64,000 nt of DNA from Nepenthes gracilis (lineage: Eukaryota; Streptophyta; Magnoliopsida; Caryophyllales; Nepenthaceae): assembly GCA_033239525.1 (NCBI GenBank), contig BSYO01000025.1, positions 13,426,001 to 13,490,000 of the forward strand. Reading direction: 5' to 3'. Of the stretch, positions 24,801 to 38,000 are shown piece after piece. A model generated the notes under the pieces. The model saw only the letters and a list, made by a program, of their open reading frames with translations, was not told where the DNA came from and ran no database searches. The stretch's first letter is position 1, and every line of letters begins with the position of its first letter. The position numbers were made by a program, and so were the translations under genes.

Positions 24801-26420
24801 CTAATTCTTAATATTTGTAGATTCTAACAACTCAATTTTCTAACAAATTGAAACCCTTAAACAAACTACACTAGAATTTCAAGAGCTCAACCTATTCATC
24901 CTTTTAGACTAGTTATATTGTCATTTCATTAGATTCAAATGACTATTCGGATGGCACTTGAGGTGATGTAAGTATTATGATATTTCTTGTTACTAAAATG
25001 ACATGTTGATGGAGCATTTTAGTTAGTTTTCTTCTCTTCAAAACACATGGCATGACTACTTAGCTTTTCCTCTTTATAGTTATCAATGCACAACATTTTA
25101 GTCATTTCAAATGGAGTAAGGAGTGTTGCTTTAATGTGAAAGATTTTAGAAAAAGATGTGATATCTAGATTAACAATTCTCTTTAAACACATCATTTCCA
25201 AATATTTCTGAGCACCTTTTCAAATCGTTCTCTAGCATTTTCCTTGCTTTCATTTAAATTTAAGTGGTCTCTCATTTTTATATTGACACTTCTTGAAACG
25301 AATCCTCTAAATCCTAAAACTTTTTAAGCTCCATTATCTTGTCTCTTGCCACTATTGATAGCTGAGCATAGAACTCGAGGCTCTTCTTGACGAACCGTTG
25401 AGGCAAAAAGAAAGGTTAGATATATAGGAAAGAGAAATTAAAAGGTAGAAAAATATTAGAATATGAGGCAAAAATCTTAACAGCTTTCTATAGATACTTT
25501 TAGAGACAGTGAAAACTCTACACGATATTCTCATATTTTGGGATCAAAGAAAGGTTAGATATTTACATTGTAATCACAACATTACAAAGTGGTTATTCTT
25601 ATGATTTAAAACCATGATATATAGATTACAATTAATTGACTTACTATTATACAAAGTCATCATGATATATAGGTCACAATGGAATGACTAACCATCATAC
25701 AAAGGCTCGAGTTTCTTCACATAGAATCAAATATGTCCCTTCTCTTTTTGAAGCGGATCACATAAATCCCTACTCATGGCAATTTAGAAAAGATCGAGGT
25801 TGTACAAGAGATTTTAATGGAAGCATGGATCTTGGTTTACACTTGGAAAGAGGTCACAACATGCTGCATGAAATTCCAACTATATATGAAATTTGAGGAA
25901 GTATGGGAACAATTTTCAATTTTATTGCTCATAGTTTTTGTAAGATCCCATTTTCATAACTAGAATGAAGAAATGTGAAAAGAGACAAACAATGAAAACA
26001 ATGTTGTGCACTAATTTGCCTTTGTAAGGTCCGATTTTTAGATAAAAAAACCGCATATCGTGCCCATTCTTATTAGGAGCCTAATATTAGTTAAGTTGAC
26101 TGCCAAGCATACTTAAGAATAAGGGTTGGTCATAGGACACAATTAAGAGAAAGCTATAGCATGAAATAGATAGAATGTAAGTACCATACTAATTGAAGGT
26201 GTAAAACCACAAGTAATTAATAACGTCAAGCAACAATAAAAATGAAGGGGATGTTTTTAATTCATTTTCCTATATAGGGAATTTTTTGGGCCTTTTTGTA
26301 TTTTGGCACTATTATGCATTAAAATGTATCAGTTTTTATAATGGCTATCTAATTTTTCTACAATTCTAAAATTTGTACTAGATTTATCTAATTTTTTAGA
26401 TAAATAAAAGAATTTAAAAA
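21811..26420. other. 4.6-kb AT-rich intergenic region without a recognised gene
   Basis: 21900-22520 has LTR-like traits: a TATATATATAT box at 22337-22347, then tracts resembling an LTR leader. No partner copy exists here, so a solo LTR is only a guess. 22690-23200 is extremely AT-rich. Traces of ORFs at 23934-24207, 25352-25534 and 25684-25896 show no family motif. Confidence 0.35.
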
Positions 26421-26425
26421 ATTAT

Positions 26426-27430
26426 TGATGCATTCTGAATCTAAACTTGAACAGATTCAGGTCAAATAGTTTGTCTAGTTCCAGTCTTCGTTCGCTTAGT
26501 TTTGGGTCCTACATACCACAACTTAAAATAAGAGGTCAGATGACGACGGGATTCAATTCCATCGTAAACACTTCGATATTCAAGTCAGTAATCAGCCTTT
26601 TGAAGACAAGAAGATGGATGTAATAGATGCAATATGAATACTGGTGAGTGTTTGTAAATGGGAGAGCACTCGTTGGAAGAGTGGCTTTGCTGTTACTTGT
26701 GAGGAGCAGATTCTCTAAGTATTGAGTCCGTTGGAAACTAGTAGTAGAGAGAGAGAGCGTTAAGTGCTTGGGTATAAGAGAGTTTGAGAGCTTTTGCGGG
26801 CAAGACAAAGCGTAAGTATGACTGAGAGCGTTTTTTGCAGGCTTCCAAGCATGCCTTTGAAGGGAGCTTCTATGGCCTTTTATAGCCAAGGCCATGGGCT
26901 GCATTCCTTATGCAAAGGGGCTTAATGCGCGTACTGTTAAGACCATTGTCTTTCTTGGCGCAGGTGTGATCATCGCCCATGGCTGTAACAGTCTCGGAAG
27001 CTGATCTCCTTCCTTCTACATTTTGTAACTATTAGGGTTTTCACCAAATAGAGCAGAAATTCTGATACCTTCCTTCCAGGATGCGCACTGATTATGGAGG
27101 TGACCGTTACAATAAAGCTTGCTTTCTTGGAGATGTGAAAATTAGAGCAAATGATCGTTGTGACTTTGAAATTGACACGTGGGCCAATTAATAGTTGGGC
27201 TGCATGTGTTCTGCCGGTCAGCTGGCAACCTTTTCAGTCAATGTATTTGTTGGTCGTCTTGGACTTTGCTGGCCATCTCACTATTGGGCTTTTGTCAGTT
27301 TAGTTGCTCTTCACCCAGTCAATGGCAGCGTTGACCATCCATACAGAATTGGGTCATTGAGGTTTTGGATTGTTGAGGTTTTGGACCGTTTTCTCCTTTA
27401 TAGGCGAGCCCATTACTAGCATCCCCATCA
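26426..27430 (-). repeat. 3' LTR of the Tat-type element
   Basis: 1005 bp. Starts tgatgcattctga, ends catccccatca. Open frames such as the 122-codon minus ORF at 26536-26904 lie wholly inside this LTR and are not genes. Contains gttgacc/ggtc motifs at 27220-27400. Confidence 0.85.
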
Positions 27431-27600
27431 CTAGCCCCCCATGTTGGTGATATGAGACTTCAACCTCCAGCATATTTATGATAGGACGTTTCTGGTTGGG
27501 CAACTTGCTCGAGATAACTTGAGCCTACCAATGGCCCTTAATCTGCTGATCGTATCACTTGAGGTTGTTGATCGTAACACCAAGATTTGGAAAATTGAAT

Positions 27601-27895
27601 TGTAAGAAACGTTACTGGATTCATTGACTGCTCTGGTAAAAATCCAAAAAACTTGGGATGAACAGAAACATTGACTGGATTCGTTGACCGCTTTTGCCAA
27701 AATTCGGAGAACTAAGCGTGAAGAGTAGCGTTGTCCAGATTCGTTGACTGTTCTAAACAAATCCAGAGAACCGAGCGTGAAGAGCAGTGTTAATCGGATT
27801 CGTTGATCATTCTGGCCAAAATCCGAAGAACTGAGCATGAAGAGTAATGTTGACCGGATTCATTAATCGTTCCGGCCAAAATCCAAAGAGCTTGT
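27601..27895. repeat. 60-bp tandem repeat, five units
   Basis: Five successive units of 59-60 bp. Each carries a ggattcgttgac-type core, a ccaaaatcc-like block and a gagcrtgaagagt-like block. Units start near 27601, 27661, 27721, 27780 and 27840. They lie between the protease and the 3' LTR of the Tat-type element. The 120-codon minus ORF over this array (27476-27838) is a by-product of the repeat. Confidence 0.82.
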
Positions 27896-28139
27896 GGGAA
27901 TTGAAACGGCACGCCATCATGACGCTAGACTATGAGAGAAAAAGTCTGTCCCGTGTCAACACGCAGTAAATTTACGATCCTGATAATTAATTCTACAGGA
28001 GATCTGATTTGACTGCAACTTTTCCAGGTGTGACACATGTCGCCATAATGGCCGTGCTTTTACAAAAATCAATCCATTCGTTCAACTCTTTCATACTGAA
28101 AATTTTCTAAGTCTCTACTGCTTTTTTTACCATTGTTTC

Positions 28140-28800
28140 CATGGCTCATCTTGTTGGTTTCAATTGATACTTTTTGAGTCTAAGATTGAAGAAAGCGTCA
28201 AGATAAAGCAAATCTTTAAAGCTTCCATTATCAATGAAAACTCATTTCACTTGGTAATCCAAGGTACCATCGAAACGAGTGTAGATACAATAAGGGGATT
28301 GGCGTGTGGAGAAGTTACATGATTCATGTCACTATCATTAAAACTAATGATATTTTCTTCCATCTTCTACTTCTTTTGCCTAGCTTGTCATTCCTTTTGA
28401 TCTGCTTGGGTCTTGACCGGTCAGGTTGTGACCATGTTGACCATGCCAACCGCGACCTGATTTCATAGCTGGGACGGATCTGATCCTTCCCCACCTGAGG
28501 TGCCAGAACTCTACCTAGGATTTCTAACGAATCTAGTGAGATGTCCTCTTCGGATGAGCTTTTTAATCTCCCACTGGAGTGTCTTGCATCCTCCATGGTG
28601 TGTCTCGGAGATCATTAAAAATTACAATACTTAGTTGGATTTCCTCCTTTCATGTTTGTTAGTGACTTTGGCTATCTGAGGAACTTTTCACCACTGATCT
28701 GCACGAGGACGTTGGTCCGTGTGTCATTGAGAAGAGTTAGGTTGATCAACCTGTACTCTTTGTGGTCCACTACTTCGATCTTGTGTTACTTCCGGCAGAA
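28140..28800 (-). pseudogene. gag C-terminus and aspartic protease of the Tat-type element (relic)
   Basis: Reading the minus strand from 28800 down: NDTRTNVLVQISGEKFL, a stop, then TNMKGGNPTKYCNF, two stops, SPRHTMEDARHSS; later an interrupted frame with VFIDNGSFKDLLYLDAF (28170-28250). The order gag zinc knuckle then protease is that of Ty3/gypsy elements. Several stops and shifts show that it is not functional. Confidence 0.7.
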
Positions 28801-30093
28801 ATTGTCGCCACTATTGTTTTTCCTCTTCCCATCGACCGGGAAAGAGCGAGGCTATTCGATCCTCTCAGGACGCTTCTCCTCGTTAGATTCCGCTTCCCGG
28901 TAATAGATTCCGCTTTCTGAAAAGTTTATCGGTTTTTGTGTACTAGGTGTTTGAAGAAGTCTTTGTGCGTCAAGGTTGAGATGAAACTGTTAAGTTTTAT
29001 CTCCTCTGTGAGCCGGGGGATCCTCCAGGCCTCTGCGACGAAGCACTCTAGAAACTTTCTTGAATTCTCTCCATATCTTTGTTTGATGTGGGAGAGATGT
29101 TATGGCTGCTTCTCTTCCTAGTGGATAGAAGCGTACTAGGCTAGGTAGAGGTCTGTGAGCTCTTAAAAGTTCCGAATTAAGTCTGATGAGAGCCGGTGGA
29201 ACCAAATTTAAGTGTCTCCTTTTAAGATGAGTAGGAAGTATCGGCACATCGTTGAATCCTCTAGACCTTGGAAACTCAGATGGGTGCGGAAGTGATCCAG
29301 GTGATCATAGGATCAATGCTCCCATCGTAAGAATTCAATACTATGGCATCCTAAACTTGGCCGGCAATGGACGGTTTAAGATCTTAGCAGTGAAGGGAGA
29401 TCTTTCTTGATCAGCGGCGTGTTCGCCATCTTTGAACACGGGTTCCAGATCTTCTTGACTTTAACCTCCACTCGGGAGGGGTTTCTCAATCTCTTAGAGT
29501 TGAGATAAATCCTCAACTCCATTCTTTCAACAGTATGCCGCGTAACCGCTCAGCTATTGCCACTAATGGATCTTTCGTTCCGGAAGGCTCCCTCCTGAGC
29601 CTAGGGCCTTGGCTTGTCTCGAGTATATCGGGGGTTCCTTATTTTTGGACTCTCATCCAGAGTCTTGTGGCCTAAGTGCCCCTCAAGTTAAAGATGGCTT
29701 TGGGCGTTGGAGGCCTTCGGAGCTTAAGAGTTGACCGGCCTTGTGGCTTTCTTGGCCAACTTTTTCTTCCTCTGACCTCCTCTTCTAGAGGCCTGGGTAG
29801 GAGTTGTGAAGGGTGGAGCCCCCTGCTTCTTCTTGCACTGACGGATGTAGAGTATCAAGAACATTTTGTTCATATTGCTCACTTTCTCCGTCAGATTTTG
29901 GAGGAACGACACAGGTGCCCCTTCGACTAAGTCACTAGCAGAGTGGCCCTGGTCATGAGAAGTAGCATCTCTAGCGAGAATACTAGGGCTCTGGTGTTCA
30001 CCATTCTATCTGATGGTACTGACTTTGTAGAAGAAAGTATTTACGGAGATAAAAGTGGTTAGCTTTTTGTCAGCTTCCTATAGACGGTGCCAA

Positions 30094-31083
30094 TAATGCG
30101 TCTTGGATCCAAATTTGAACAGATTTGGATCAAGTAGTCTGTCTAGTTTCGGCCTCCATTCGCTTAGTTTTGGGTCCTGCACACTACAACTTAAAACAAG
30201 AGGTTAGGTGATAGAAGAATTCGGTCTTATCGTAAATACTTCGACGCTCAAGTTAGTAATTAGTTTTATGAACACAAGAAGGTGGATGCAGTGGATACAA
30301 TATGAATGCTGGTGAGTGTTTGTCAATGGGAGAGCACTCGTTGAAAGAGTGACTTTGCTGTTACTCGTGAGGAGCAGATTCTTTAAGTATCGAGTCCGTT
30401 GGGAATTAGTAATAGAGAGAGAGAAAGTATCAAGTGCTCAAATATAGGAGAGTTTGAGAGCTTTTGCGGGCAAGAGAAAGCATAAGCATGACTGAGAGCC
30501 TTTTTTGCAGGCTTCTAAGCATGCTTTGAAGGGAGCTTCCATGGTCTTTTATAACCAAGACCATGTGCTGTCTTCCTTATGTAAAGGAGCTTGATGTGCG
30601 CACTCTGTTGAGACCGTTGTCTTTCGTGGTGCAGGCGTGATCGTCGCCTATGGCTGTAACAGTACCAGAAGTTGATCTCCTTTATTCTACGTTTTGTAAC
30701 TACTAGGGTTTCCACGGACAACGCCGACAGTCTCGCACCTTCCTTCGGGATGCATGCGATTCTGGAAATGATCGTTAAAATGGAACTTGCCTTCTTGAAG
30801 ATGCGAAAATTATGGCAAATAACCATTGTGGCTCTGAGATGGACACGTGGGTCAATTAGTACTTGGGCCGCCTGTGTTCTGCTGGTCAGCTGGCAACTTT
30901 TCCGGTCAACATATTTGTTGACCGTCTTTGACTTTGTTGGGCCATCTTGCTATTAGGCTTTTGTTGGTCTAGTCGCTCTTCACCCGATCAATGGCAGTGT
31001 TGACCGTTTAGGCAGAATTGGACCGTTGAGATTTTAGGCTATTTCCTCTTTTGTGGGTCAGCTTATTACTGGCGTCCTCATCA
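30094..31083 (-). repeat. 5' LTR of the Tat-type element
   Basis: 990 bp. Starts taatgcgtcttgga (TG changed to TA), ends gtcctcatca, followed by ATTAT. Moderately diverged from its partner. Confidence 0.85.
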
Positions 31084-31088
31084 ATTAT

Positions 31089-34000
31089 ATAAAAATTTAT
31101 GTCTCAATTTGAGTTGTTGATGTCCACATGGACTTAATCTTCAATGAACTTTCAATCTTTTACCTCTTCGTTATCCCGATTTCAGCAAATTCTCAACTTG
31201 TTTTTCAATCAGTCTCCCTTTCACTTTTCTAGTACCTCTTTTTTCTTGTTCTCAAATGATATGGTCACCTCTTGTTCAACTATGTTCTTTTAATTTTCGG
31301 AATAAGTGGTAGCTTTAATTTGATGGCCTACTCAAAAATATGATGTGAAGGGTCTTCCATTAAGTAATACAACTCCAAAAGCCTCATATGGGAAGACTTA
31401 GTGAATTTTTATTTATTTTTAATAATCTATCTTGTATAAGACATTCCCAATAAAAGCAAACACCTAGATAAGGTCTTTATATTTTTTAAGGAGGAACTTG
31501 TCTCTTCCTTTACCCCCTGTTTGGTTGGAGAGAATATAAATTCTATTTCTTTATTATTTTCAGAGGAATAAATATTTTTTTATTTGGTTATAATTTAATA
31601 GAGAATAAATATTTTTATAAAAATATTTATTTTCACACATGTAGAAATAGTTATTCCATCTCATTTATTATTATTATTATTATATATTATTATTATTACT
31701 ACTACTATTATCACTATTATTATTACTATTCCTACCTTATTTCTCATATTATTCTACAAATTAAATAATAAAATATTAATTTTTATATTATTTTATTTCA
31801 ATAACCAAATATGGGAATAACAATTCCAATTCTATTATCATTTTATTCTATTCCATGGGAATAACTATTCTATTCCCATATTATTTCATTTCAACAATCA
31901 AACGTACCATTAATAAATTAAATATACATTTGGTGAATCTTCACCAACCCCCCAATCCCTTGCATACAATTACACAGGTTATCTCTTCTAATCTGCTCAT
32001 TTATTCAATCAATGCTACATTTTCTCTCTATATATTTCTATAATCTCCTTATTTTGATTCTACCATTGGAAAAAGTTGTAAGTACAATAACAATTCTCTT
32101 TATATGACTCGGTCATAGTATGTGAAAAAAATTACTGCTAACTTGAGAAAATTTTACAAGGACTCTTATTTGAAAGCTAACACTTTTGAATGGGCCATTT
32201 TGAGTATTAAAATAAAACTTAACAATATCAATGATCTTTACCCAATTATTCTTACTGACACCCACAAAATAGCAAAAGTACTATTTGAATAGGCTATTGA
32301 ATCTCTCCACTTGACCATAAATTTCATCCAAGAGCAGTTTGAAAGTTCTGAAAAGGATTTAATAAAGTGATCACCTTTATTGCTTACAATGTTTTGGAAC
32401 ACTCATCAATATTTGATGATATGTTAGAAGAAAATGAACATTATCTCATCCCCTGGACAATTTTTGTATGTCTAAAAAAGTGGCATGCTTAAAGAAGAGA
32501 TCCATGACTATCAGGATGAATAAGTACCCATCAATCATGGATAGCTTAGTGATGAAGTTGAGGGAAATACTTTTCTAGAATTTACTAGGTAATGTAAAAA
32601 AACATTTAAAAAACTCAGCCAATTTTTAATGGTGGATATTGCCTTGCTCATATAACTCATCACCTAATCCTTTATCTTGGGCTATTAGTAGCCATATTAC
32701 AATTATATTTGATAAGGAACATTCTTCTCAATCATTCACTTTTAGGTATAAAAATATTGTGTCCTTTGGTAAAAATCAATCAATCATCAACAAAAAATTT
32801 TCCTAACATTGTCTCATTGAATTAGTTGAAGTAAAGTATGAATTAGTTGAAGTAATAGCCATTAAATCCTTCTCAAAATTTAACTTAACCTATTCTATGA
32901 TGATCTTGGCAATAACATTTGAAATAGGTGGGCTTCTCAAGACATGGGAGCAAGGTCTAGTCCGGACTAAAGTCATTTGCAACTTGGTTGCAATGTTTTA
33001 CTTTTATACTCAACTCCATATTTGCCAAGAACTCTTATTGTTGAGCTTATTTTGAAGTTAATTTTAGTTGCATAAAGATTTGACTAGCAGCAATATTGTT
33101 GATTTTTACCACAAACTTGGAGCAAAAGCAAATAGTGTCTCGGTGTATTTAGTAAGTGCATAATTGCTATCAACTCCTTTCGCTTGATATGCATAACATT
33201 ATTTAGCCTTGTTTAGTTTCCTACTTTTATATGCTATTAGATGTCCCTCTAGCAATAAGACCATTTGAGAGCAAAATCAGACACGCTAGTCTACATCTCA
33301 AATAGCTTGGTAACATATGACAGGGTTAACATCGGCTCTTTTGTCCCTACATACTTCGGTTCTTGAAAGTTTTCTAACATACATCCGAATAGTCTTAATA
33401 TCTATTCATCTTGAATAAATTTGTCAAAGAAATAACTTTCTTTAAGTGTATTTCTATAAAACACTAGTAGTAGTTAGCAAGGTTAACAAATTAATGTAAC
33501 TTGCCCATAAATGTCAGACCTTAATAATTTGAGATAACTTGAACCTTATTTGGATCTATTATGATCAGATCATATTCCACTAAATGTTCTAGAAAGCTAA
33601 TCTCTTTTTAAGTAAAAGAACACTTCTTATATTTCTAGTAGAGATTGTTGTTCTTTAATTTCTAAAACATAATTTTGAGATATTTTAGTTGATTTATTAG
33701 GTCTCACTTGTATATCACATTGTTGTGTAATTAAACCACCACAAATTTGTCTAAGTATTTATAGATTACCTAGTTTTTTAATGGGTTGAATGTTGCAAGA
33801 ATATTAATAAATCAAAAGAGTATCATGAGCACTGGAAAAATTTATGTCATTTAATATATATAGTTTTTGGCTCATCATCCATTCATAATTTTAACTTAGT
33901 GATAATGACCCTATGTCAATTTTCGTGAAGTTTTTTTCATTACTCAAATGATTAAACAAGTCGGTAATCAAAATATGTCGAGGGGTGAATAAACCCTAAT

Positions 34001-34310
34001 TTGATCAATCTATTCAAGTGTTTTTGAATCTCTACTAATTTTGGAAGTGTCATACTATGCTCTTCTCGAGTAGGCGGTCTGACGTTCAATGTCAGTTAAA
34101 TTTAGTAATCTATCGCTTTATGTGGTGAGAGTGATCTGGGTAACTTCAATGACATCAACTTATTGAATTCTTTCAGAAGCAGATCGACTTTGAACGGTAG
34201 AAAATCAACCTCGACTTCTTCCTCTACTAACAAAGTAGTAAGAAAGATAGGTTTAACCTTCTTCATATGTTTCATCAGTTGGAGTACAGATAAATATCTT
34301 ATCATTATCT
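31089..34310 (-). mobile_element. Decayed Ty3/gypsy pol relic
   Basis: Scattered minus-strand segments recur in correct order from high to low coordinate. The pre-RT segment LLLKEFNKLMSLKLPRSLSP is at 34102-34200. Then come reverse transcriptase blocks (FIHPS, LFNHLSNEKNFTKIDIGS), RNase H/connection words (FVVKINNIAASQIF, HCNQVAND) near 33.0-33.2 kb, and integrase words (SLNFITKLSMIDGYLFILIVMD; QVERFNSLFK) near 32.3-32.6 kb. There are frequent stops and indels. No LTRs were identified. The Tat-type element ends exactly at its left edge, so it may have inserted into this older copy. Confidence 0.72.
31513..31909. mobile_element. MITE with TTA duplication and ATT microsatellite
   Basis: Left end ccccctgtttggttggag and right end caatcaaacgtacc are imperfect inverted repeats, flanked by TTA on both sides (31510-31512, 31910-31912). 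A 3-bp TWA duplication suggests PIF/Harbinger. The core holds an (ATT)n/(ACT)n microsatellite at about 31666-31735. It is nested in the gypsy pol relic. Confidence 0.55.
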
Positions 34311-35045
34311 TTCATCTAAAATTTCATTTGCTTTTGAGAGGTGCTCTCTGGACATAGACTTTGATTCATGAGGAGTGCTAAGTTTAGGTGGGGCATGGCA
34401 TTTTCTTAGTTATTTTGAGAAGCATATTATCAGAATCAGGTCAAAATTATTAATAGATAATACTGTAAAATTTAATTTTTTATTTCACATATAAACACAT
34501 ATTTGACAATATCAAGAGTAATCTTTGCCTTTGAGCTAGTGACATTCATATTACCACCATCTCACTCTAGGATAATATTCAATCGATTTGCCCATGGTCT
34601 CAGCCATGAAATTAATTATAAAAAAAACTTTAAAAAACAGTCAATATGGAACAGGACCTAGAGGTGCCGTGATTTAAGTTTTTCTTTTTTTTAAAATTTT
34701 AATGTCACGGTTCTAGCTAAATTCCTAATTTGCCCATGTGTATGTTGTGATCCCGATCAAGGCCTAAGGGTAAATCTGGAAACCCACGTCGCCTCTATCA
34801 GTAGCTTCTGTAAATCGCCATTTCTGAAACCGTGTCCAATCCAAACTCTGCGAAAGCCTCTTCACTACTTCGATAGCAACTCCCACAATAAACATCGAAT
34901 TCAAAAGTCTGAGTCGTGTAAAATGGTAAACAAGAAAGATCAGAGTAGATAATCAATCAGGAAAAACAAACATCAAAAACCCAAATTGAAAGCTGTACAG
35001 TGATTCAGATTGGCGTAGCTCGTTCATTACGGTGGTTATTTGAAG
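34311..35045 (+). promoter_or_regulatory. Upstream region and 5' leader of the ZC3H15-like gene
   Basis: No gene in this stretch. The GC content rises from about 34740, consistent with the promoter and leader. A 9-codon upstream frame, ATG at 34923 to TAA at 34950-34952, would lie in the leader if transcription starts before 34.92 kb. The transcription start cannot be read from sequence alone. Confidence 0.4.
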
Positions 35046-38000
35046 ATGCCTCCGAAGCAACCATCGAAGGCCGATTTGGCGAAGAAGCAGAAGGTCGTCG
35101 AAGACAAGACTTTCGGGCTCAAGAACAAGAACAAAAGCAAGAATGTTCAGAAATATGTCCAGAGCCTTAAACAGTCCGTCCAGCCAAAGCCTGACCCTAA
35201 GAAGACTGACGCTAAGGTAAGGTTCGAAATTGATGTTGTTAGAAATCAAGTCGTAGTTAATACTGCGTGTTTGATGCTTTCGAAGCATGTTATTTTGCTA
35301 ATTTTCTCGTTTTTTGTTTCATTCGCAGCACAAATTTGGTTTTTGCTCTATTCTCTCCTTCTCTCTGATTGATGAGTGGAAAATAAAATTAGGTCACTTC
35401 ATGTTCTCATGTGTGTTGTTCCAAATACACCCTTTTTTACGCCTCGTAGGGATGTTTAATTATTGGATTGGATGAAGAATGGAAAAAGAATATTGGAAAA
35501 AGGCGCCTACGGAGGGTCGGGAGGCCCTACTACTACTTAATTTAGGAGAGGAACTAGCCTCTTTACTTTGCACTGGGCGAGGGAATGAATGGATAAAACG
35601 GGATGGATTGGCTTAGAGGGAGAAACTTGATCTTGTTTAGGATTTTTACAGTTTGATTGGCAGGGATTGAAGGGAAGGGGCTGAATTTTAAGCTGATTCA
35701 TGCAATCAATGAAGGTTATTGAATGTATTAAAGGAACTCCATAGGATTTCATTGCTGCATGGTTGGTGCTTGCGGTTCCTAGGGAATGGTGTTCTTGTAT
35801 TCTGCGAAGGTTTTGTATTTCGGGATCAGCTTGAATTGCTGGACCAGCGCAATATACATGACGTTTTCCCTACTTTCTCGATTCTCCAAAATTGAATGCT
35901 TTTTTTAAATGCGTTAGCAATGAATTTGTTTGAAACTTAAAACATATCTATGATGTTATGTTGCAGGAAACAATCGGTGTTAGCTAAGTTTTAGTTTTGT
36001 AGCCATTCTTATACTTGGGTGACATTCTTTGGTGTCAGTATGAAAAATTTTCTTTCTTACTGATGATTCACCACCTTTTCCCTTTGCCCAAAAAAAAAAA
36101 AAAAAAAACTCACAAACAGCTGAACTCTCTCCCTATTTTAAATTTTCTCTCTTCATACCCATTCACTTCCTCCCAACTCACAAACAAGGTGAACTCTCTT
36201 CCTATTTTAAATTTTCTCTCTTCATACCCCTTCACTTCCTCCCAAACTAGTGGGTGATGGGTTTATGGTGGTCTCTTATTTAGTTGTACATAGTTGCTAT
36301 TAGGGGAAATGTTTAGGGGCACTCTATGGACCCATTTGGTTTATGGATATGCAAGGAATGAGAAAGATGCATGAAAAGGAACAAGAATGGATAAATAAAT
36401 ATGCTGTTTCTATGTTTGTTTAATTGTGATTAAAATTTCTCCATGATATTCATTTTTATACCCACCTCATCATTGGGTATAAGTACGAAATATATAGAAG
36501 GTTTAAATCCCAAATTTCATCTTCTAGTTTTTTATTTTGTACCATGTGGACTAGAGAATTTGCATGAAGTGCGAGTCCCCTTCCTTTTCATTACGTTATT
36601 GTGCACCAAATGGTCCTTAAGGCACTGATTAATATTTTGACAAGTGTGAACTTCATGAAATTCCATTTATACATAATCTTAACAAGTGCCCTAGGGATCC
36701 TCAATAACAATACCCTTGTTGTTCTACTTTACTTTCCTTACTTGATCGATTATCAACTAATCAAAGTTAGACGTTTTATTTGATGTTATGCTCCCCTTCC
36801 TACTTTATATGCAATTTTATTCATTAGATATCATTGTACTTCTGGATTAGTTATTTCTGTTGGTTGAAGCACAAGCAGAAACAAGTTGTGAAAATGTCTG
36901 GCTCAGTAGCTGAACTAATAGATTGATTTGATATGCAGAAAAAGATAGATGAAGAAAAGGCTAGAGAGAAGGAGCTGAATGATTTGTTTAAGATTGCTGT
37001 TACTCAGCCAAAAGTACCAATTGGTAAATATCTGATTTGTGTTGTGTTAAAATTACCAATGCTGAATTTATGGTATTGTCAACTAGGTTTTTTGGTTATT
37101 GCTATTGCAAATTTAAATTGCATTCATTGTTGTAGCTGTTGAGTGTGACCAGGTGTTGATCCCAAGTCTATAGTGTGCGAATTTTATAAAGTGGGGCAGT
37201 GTACCAAAGGTTTTAAATGCAAATTTTCACACGATTTGAGTGTTCAGAGAAAAGGGGAGAAGATTAACATTTACACAGACCAGCGTGAAAAAGGTTATCA
37301 TCATCTGGAAAGATATCTTTTTTACCTTTTCAGTGTTTAACTTTTTTTTCTCTCCTTTTGTTTATTTATTGATTACTGATATCAATGTGTTTGCTGTGAT
37401 GACTTGTGTTTGAAGAAACAATGGACGACTGGGATCAAGAGACTCTGGAAAAAGCTGTGGAAGCCAAGAGTAAGGAGTACAATCAGAATAAGCCAACTGA
37501 TATAGTAAGTCCTCATACTCAATTAATCCCTGCAATGTATTTTTTTATTTCATTTTTTGCCTTGTCTTTTTGAGCAACTGCATTTCTCTTAAATGGTATG
37601 GGAAACTTCATGAAGAAATGAGGAGCTTTGCATTGACAATTTACTTGAGCAGCAGCTGAGAACAGTCAGGATAATTATCTTTTCATCAAATTGTTGGATT
37701 ACAATATGATAGATTGTTTGTATGAGTGGGTGTATTTGATTAAGTCTATACTAATTTATTAGTTTACAGTTGAAGGGTTACCTGTTTTTGTGTAAAAGTG
37801 TATCATCACACCTTGATCAGAGAGAATTTTTAATCCTGATGTTGTATGCCTTATTTGTCCATAATCTTTGTAAAATGATGTTCTTATACCTTATGTAGAG
37901 GTCAATGCAGCATTGCCACAGCCTTTAACATCGAGAATTACCATAACTTCCAAAAACAGATCTTCAATAATCAAAGAATAGCTGTCACATTTGTACAATT

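Larger units (their letters stand above)
26421..31088 (-). mobile_element. Tat-type Ty3/gypsy element reduced to gag-protease
   Basis: Direct repeats 26426-27430 and 30094-31083 are flanked by a perfect 5-bp duplication ATTAT (26421-26425, 31084-31088). On the minus strand the 5' LTR is followed by TGGCACCGTCTATAGGAA (complement of about 30075-30092), close to the TGGCGCCGTCTGTGGGA primer site used by Tat-lineage elements. A purine-rich ACATGGGGGG lies beside the 3' LTR. The internal region is 2.66 kb. Minus-strand motifs are a gag C-terminus (NDTRTNVLVQI then TKYCNF..SPRHTMEDARHSS, a decayed CCHC knuckle) and a protease block VFIDNGSFKDLLYLDAF with the D-[ST]-G-like DNGS. No reverse transcriptase or integrase is present. 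Next to the 3' LTR is a 60-bp tandem array. This is a non-autonomous derivative. Confidence 0.85.

Noticed and set aside
25684..25896. 70-codon plus-strand frame with good composition
   Set aside because: No recognisable domain and no neighbouring exons. It could be part of an unknown transposon, but I cannot support it as a gene.
26536..26904. 122-codon minus-strand open frame
   Set aside because: Entirely within the 3' LTR of the Tat-type element. The partner LTR does not keep the same frame.
27476..27838. 120-codon minus-strand open frame
   Set aside because: Produced by the 60-bp tandem repeat, whose period is a multiple of three.
27601..27895. Regular spacing like a CRISPR array
   Set aside because: Units are whole 60-bp tandem repeats without unique spacers, within a plant retrotransposon.
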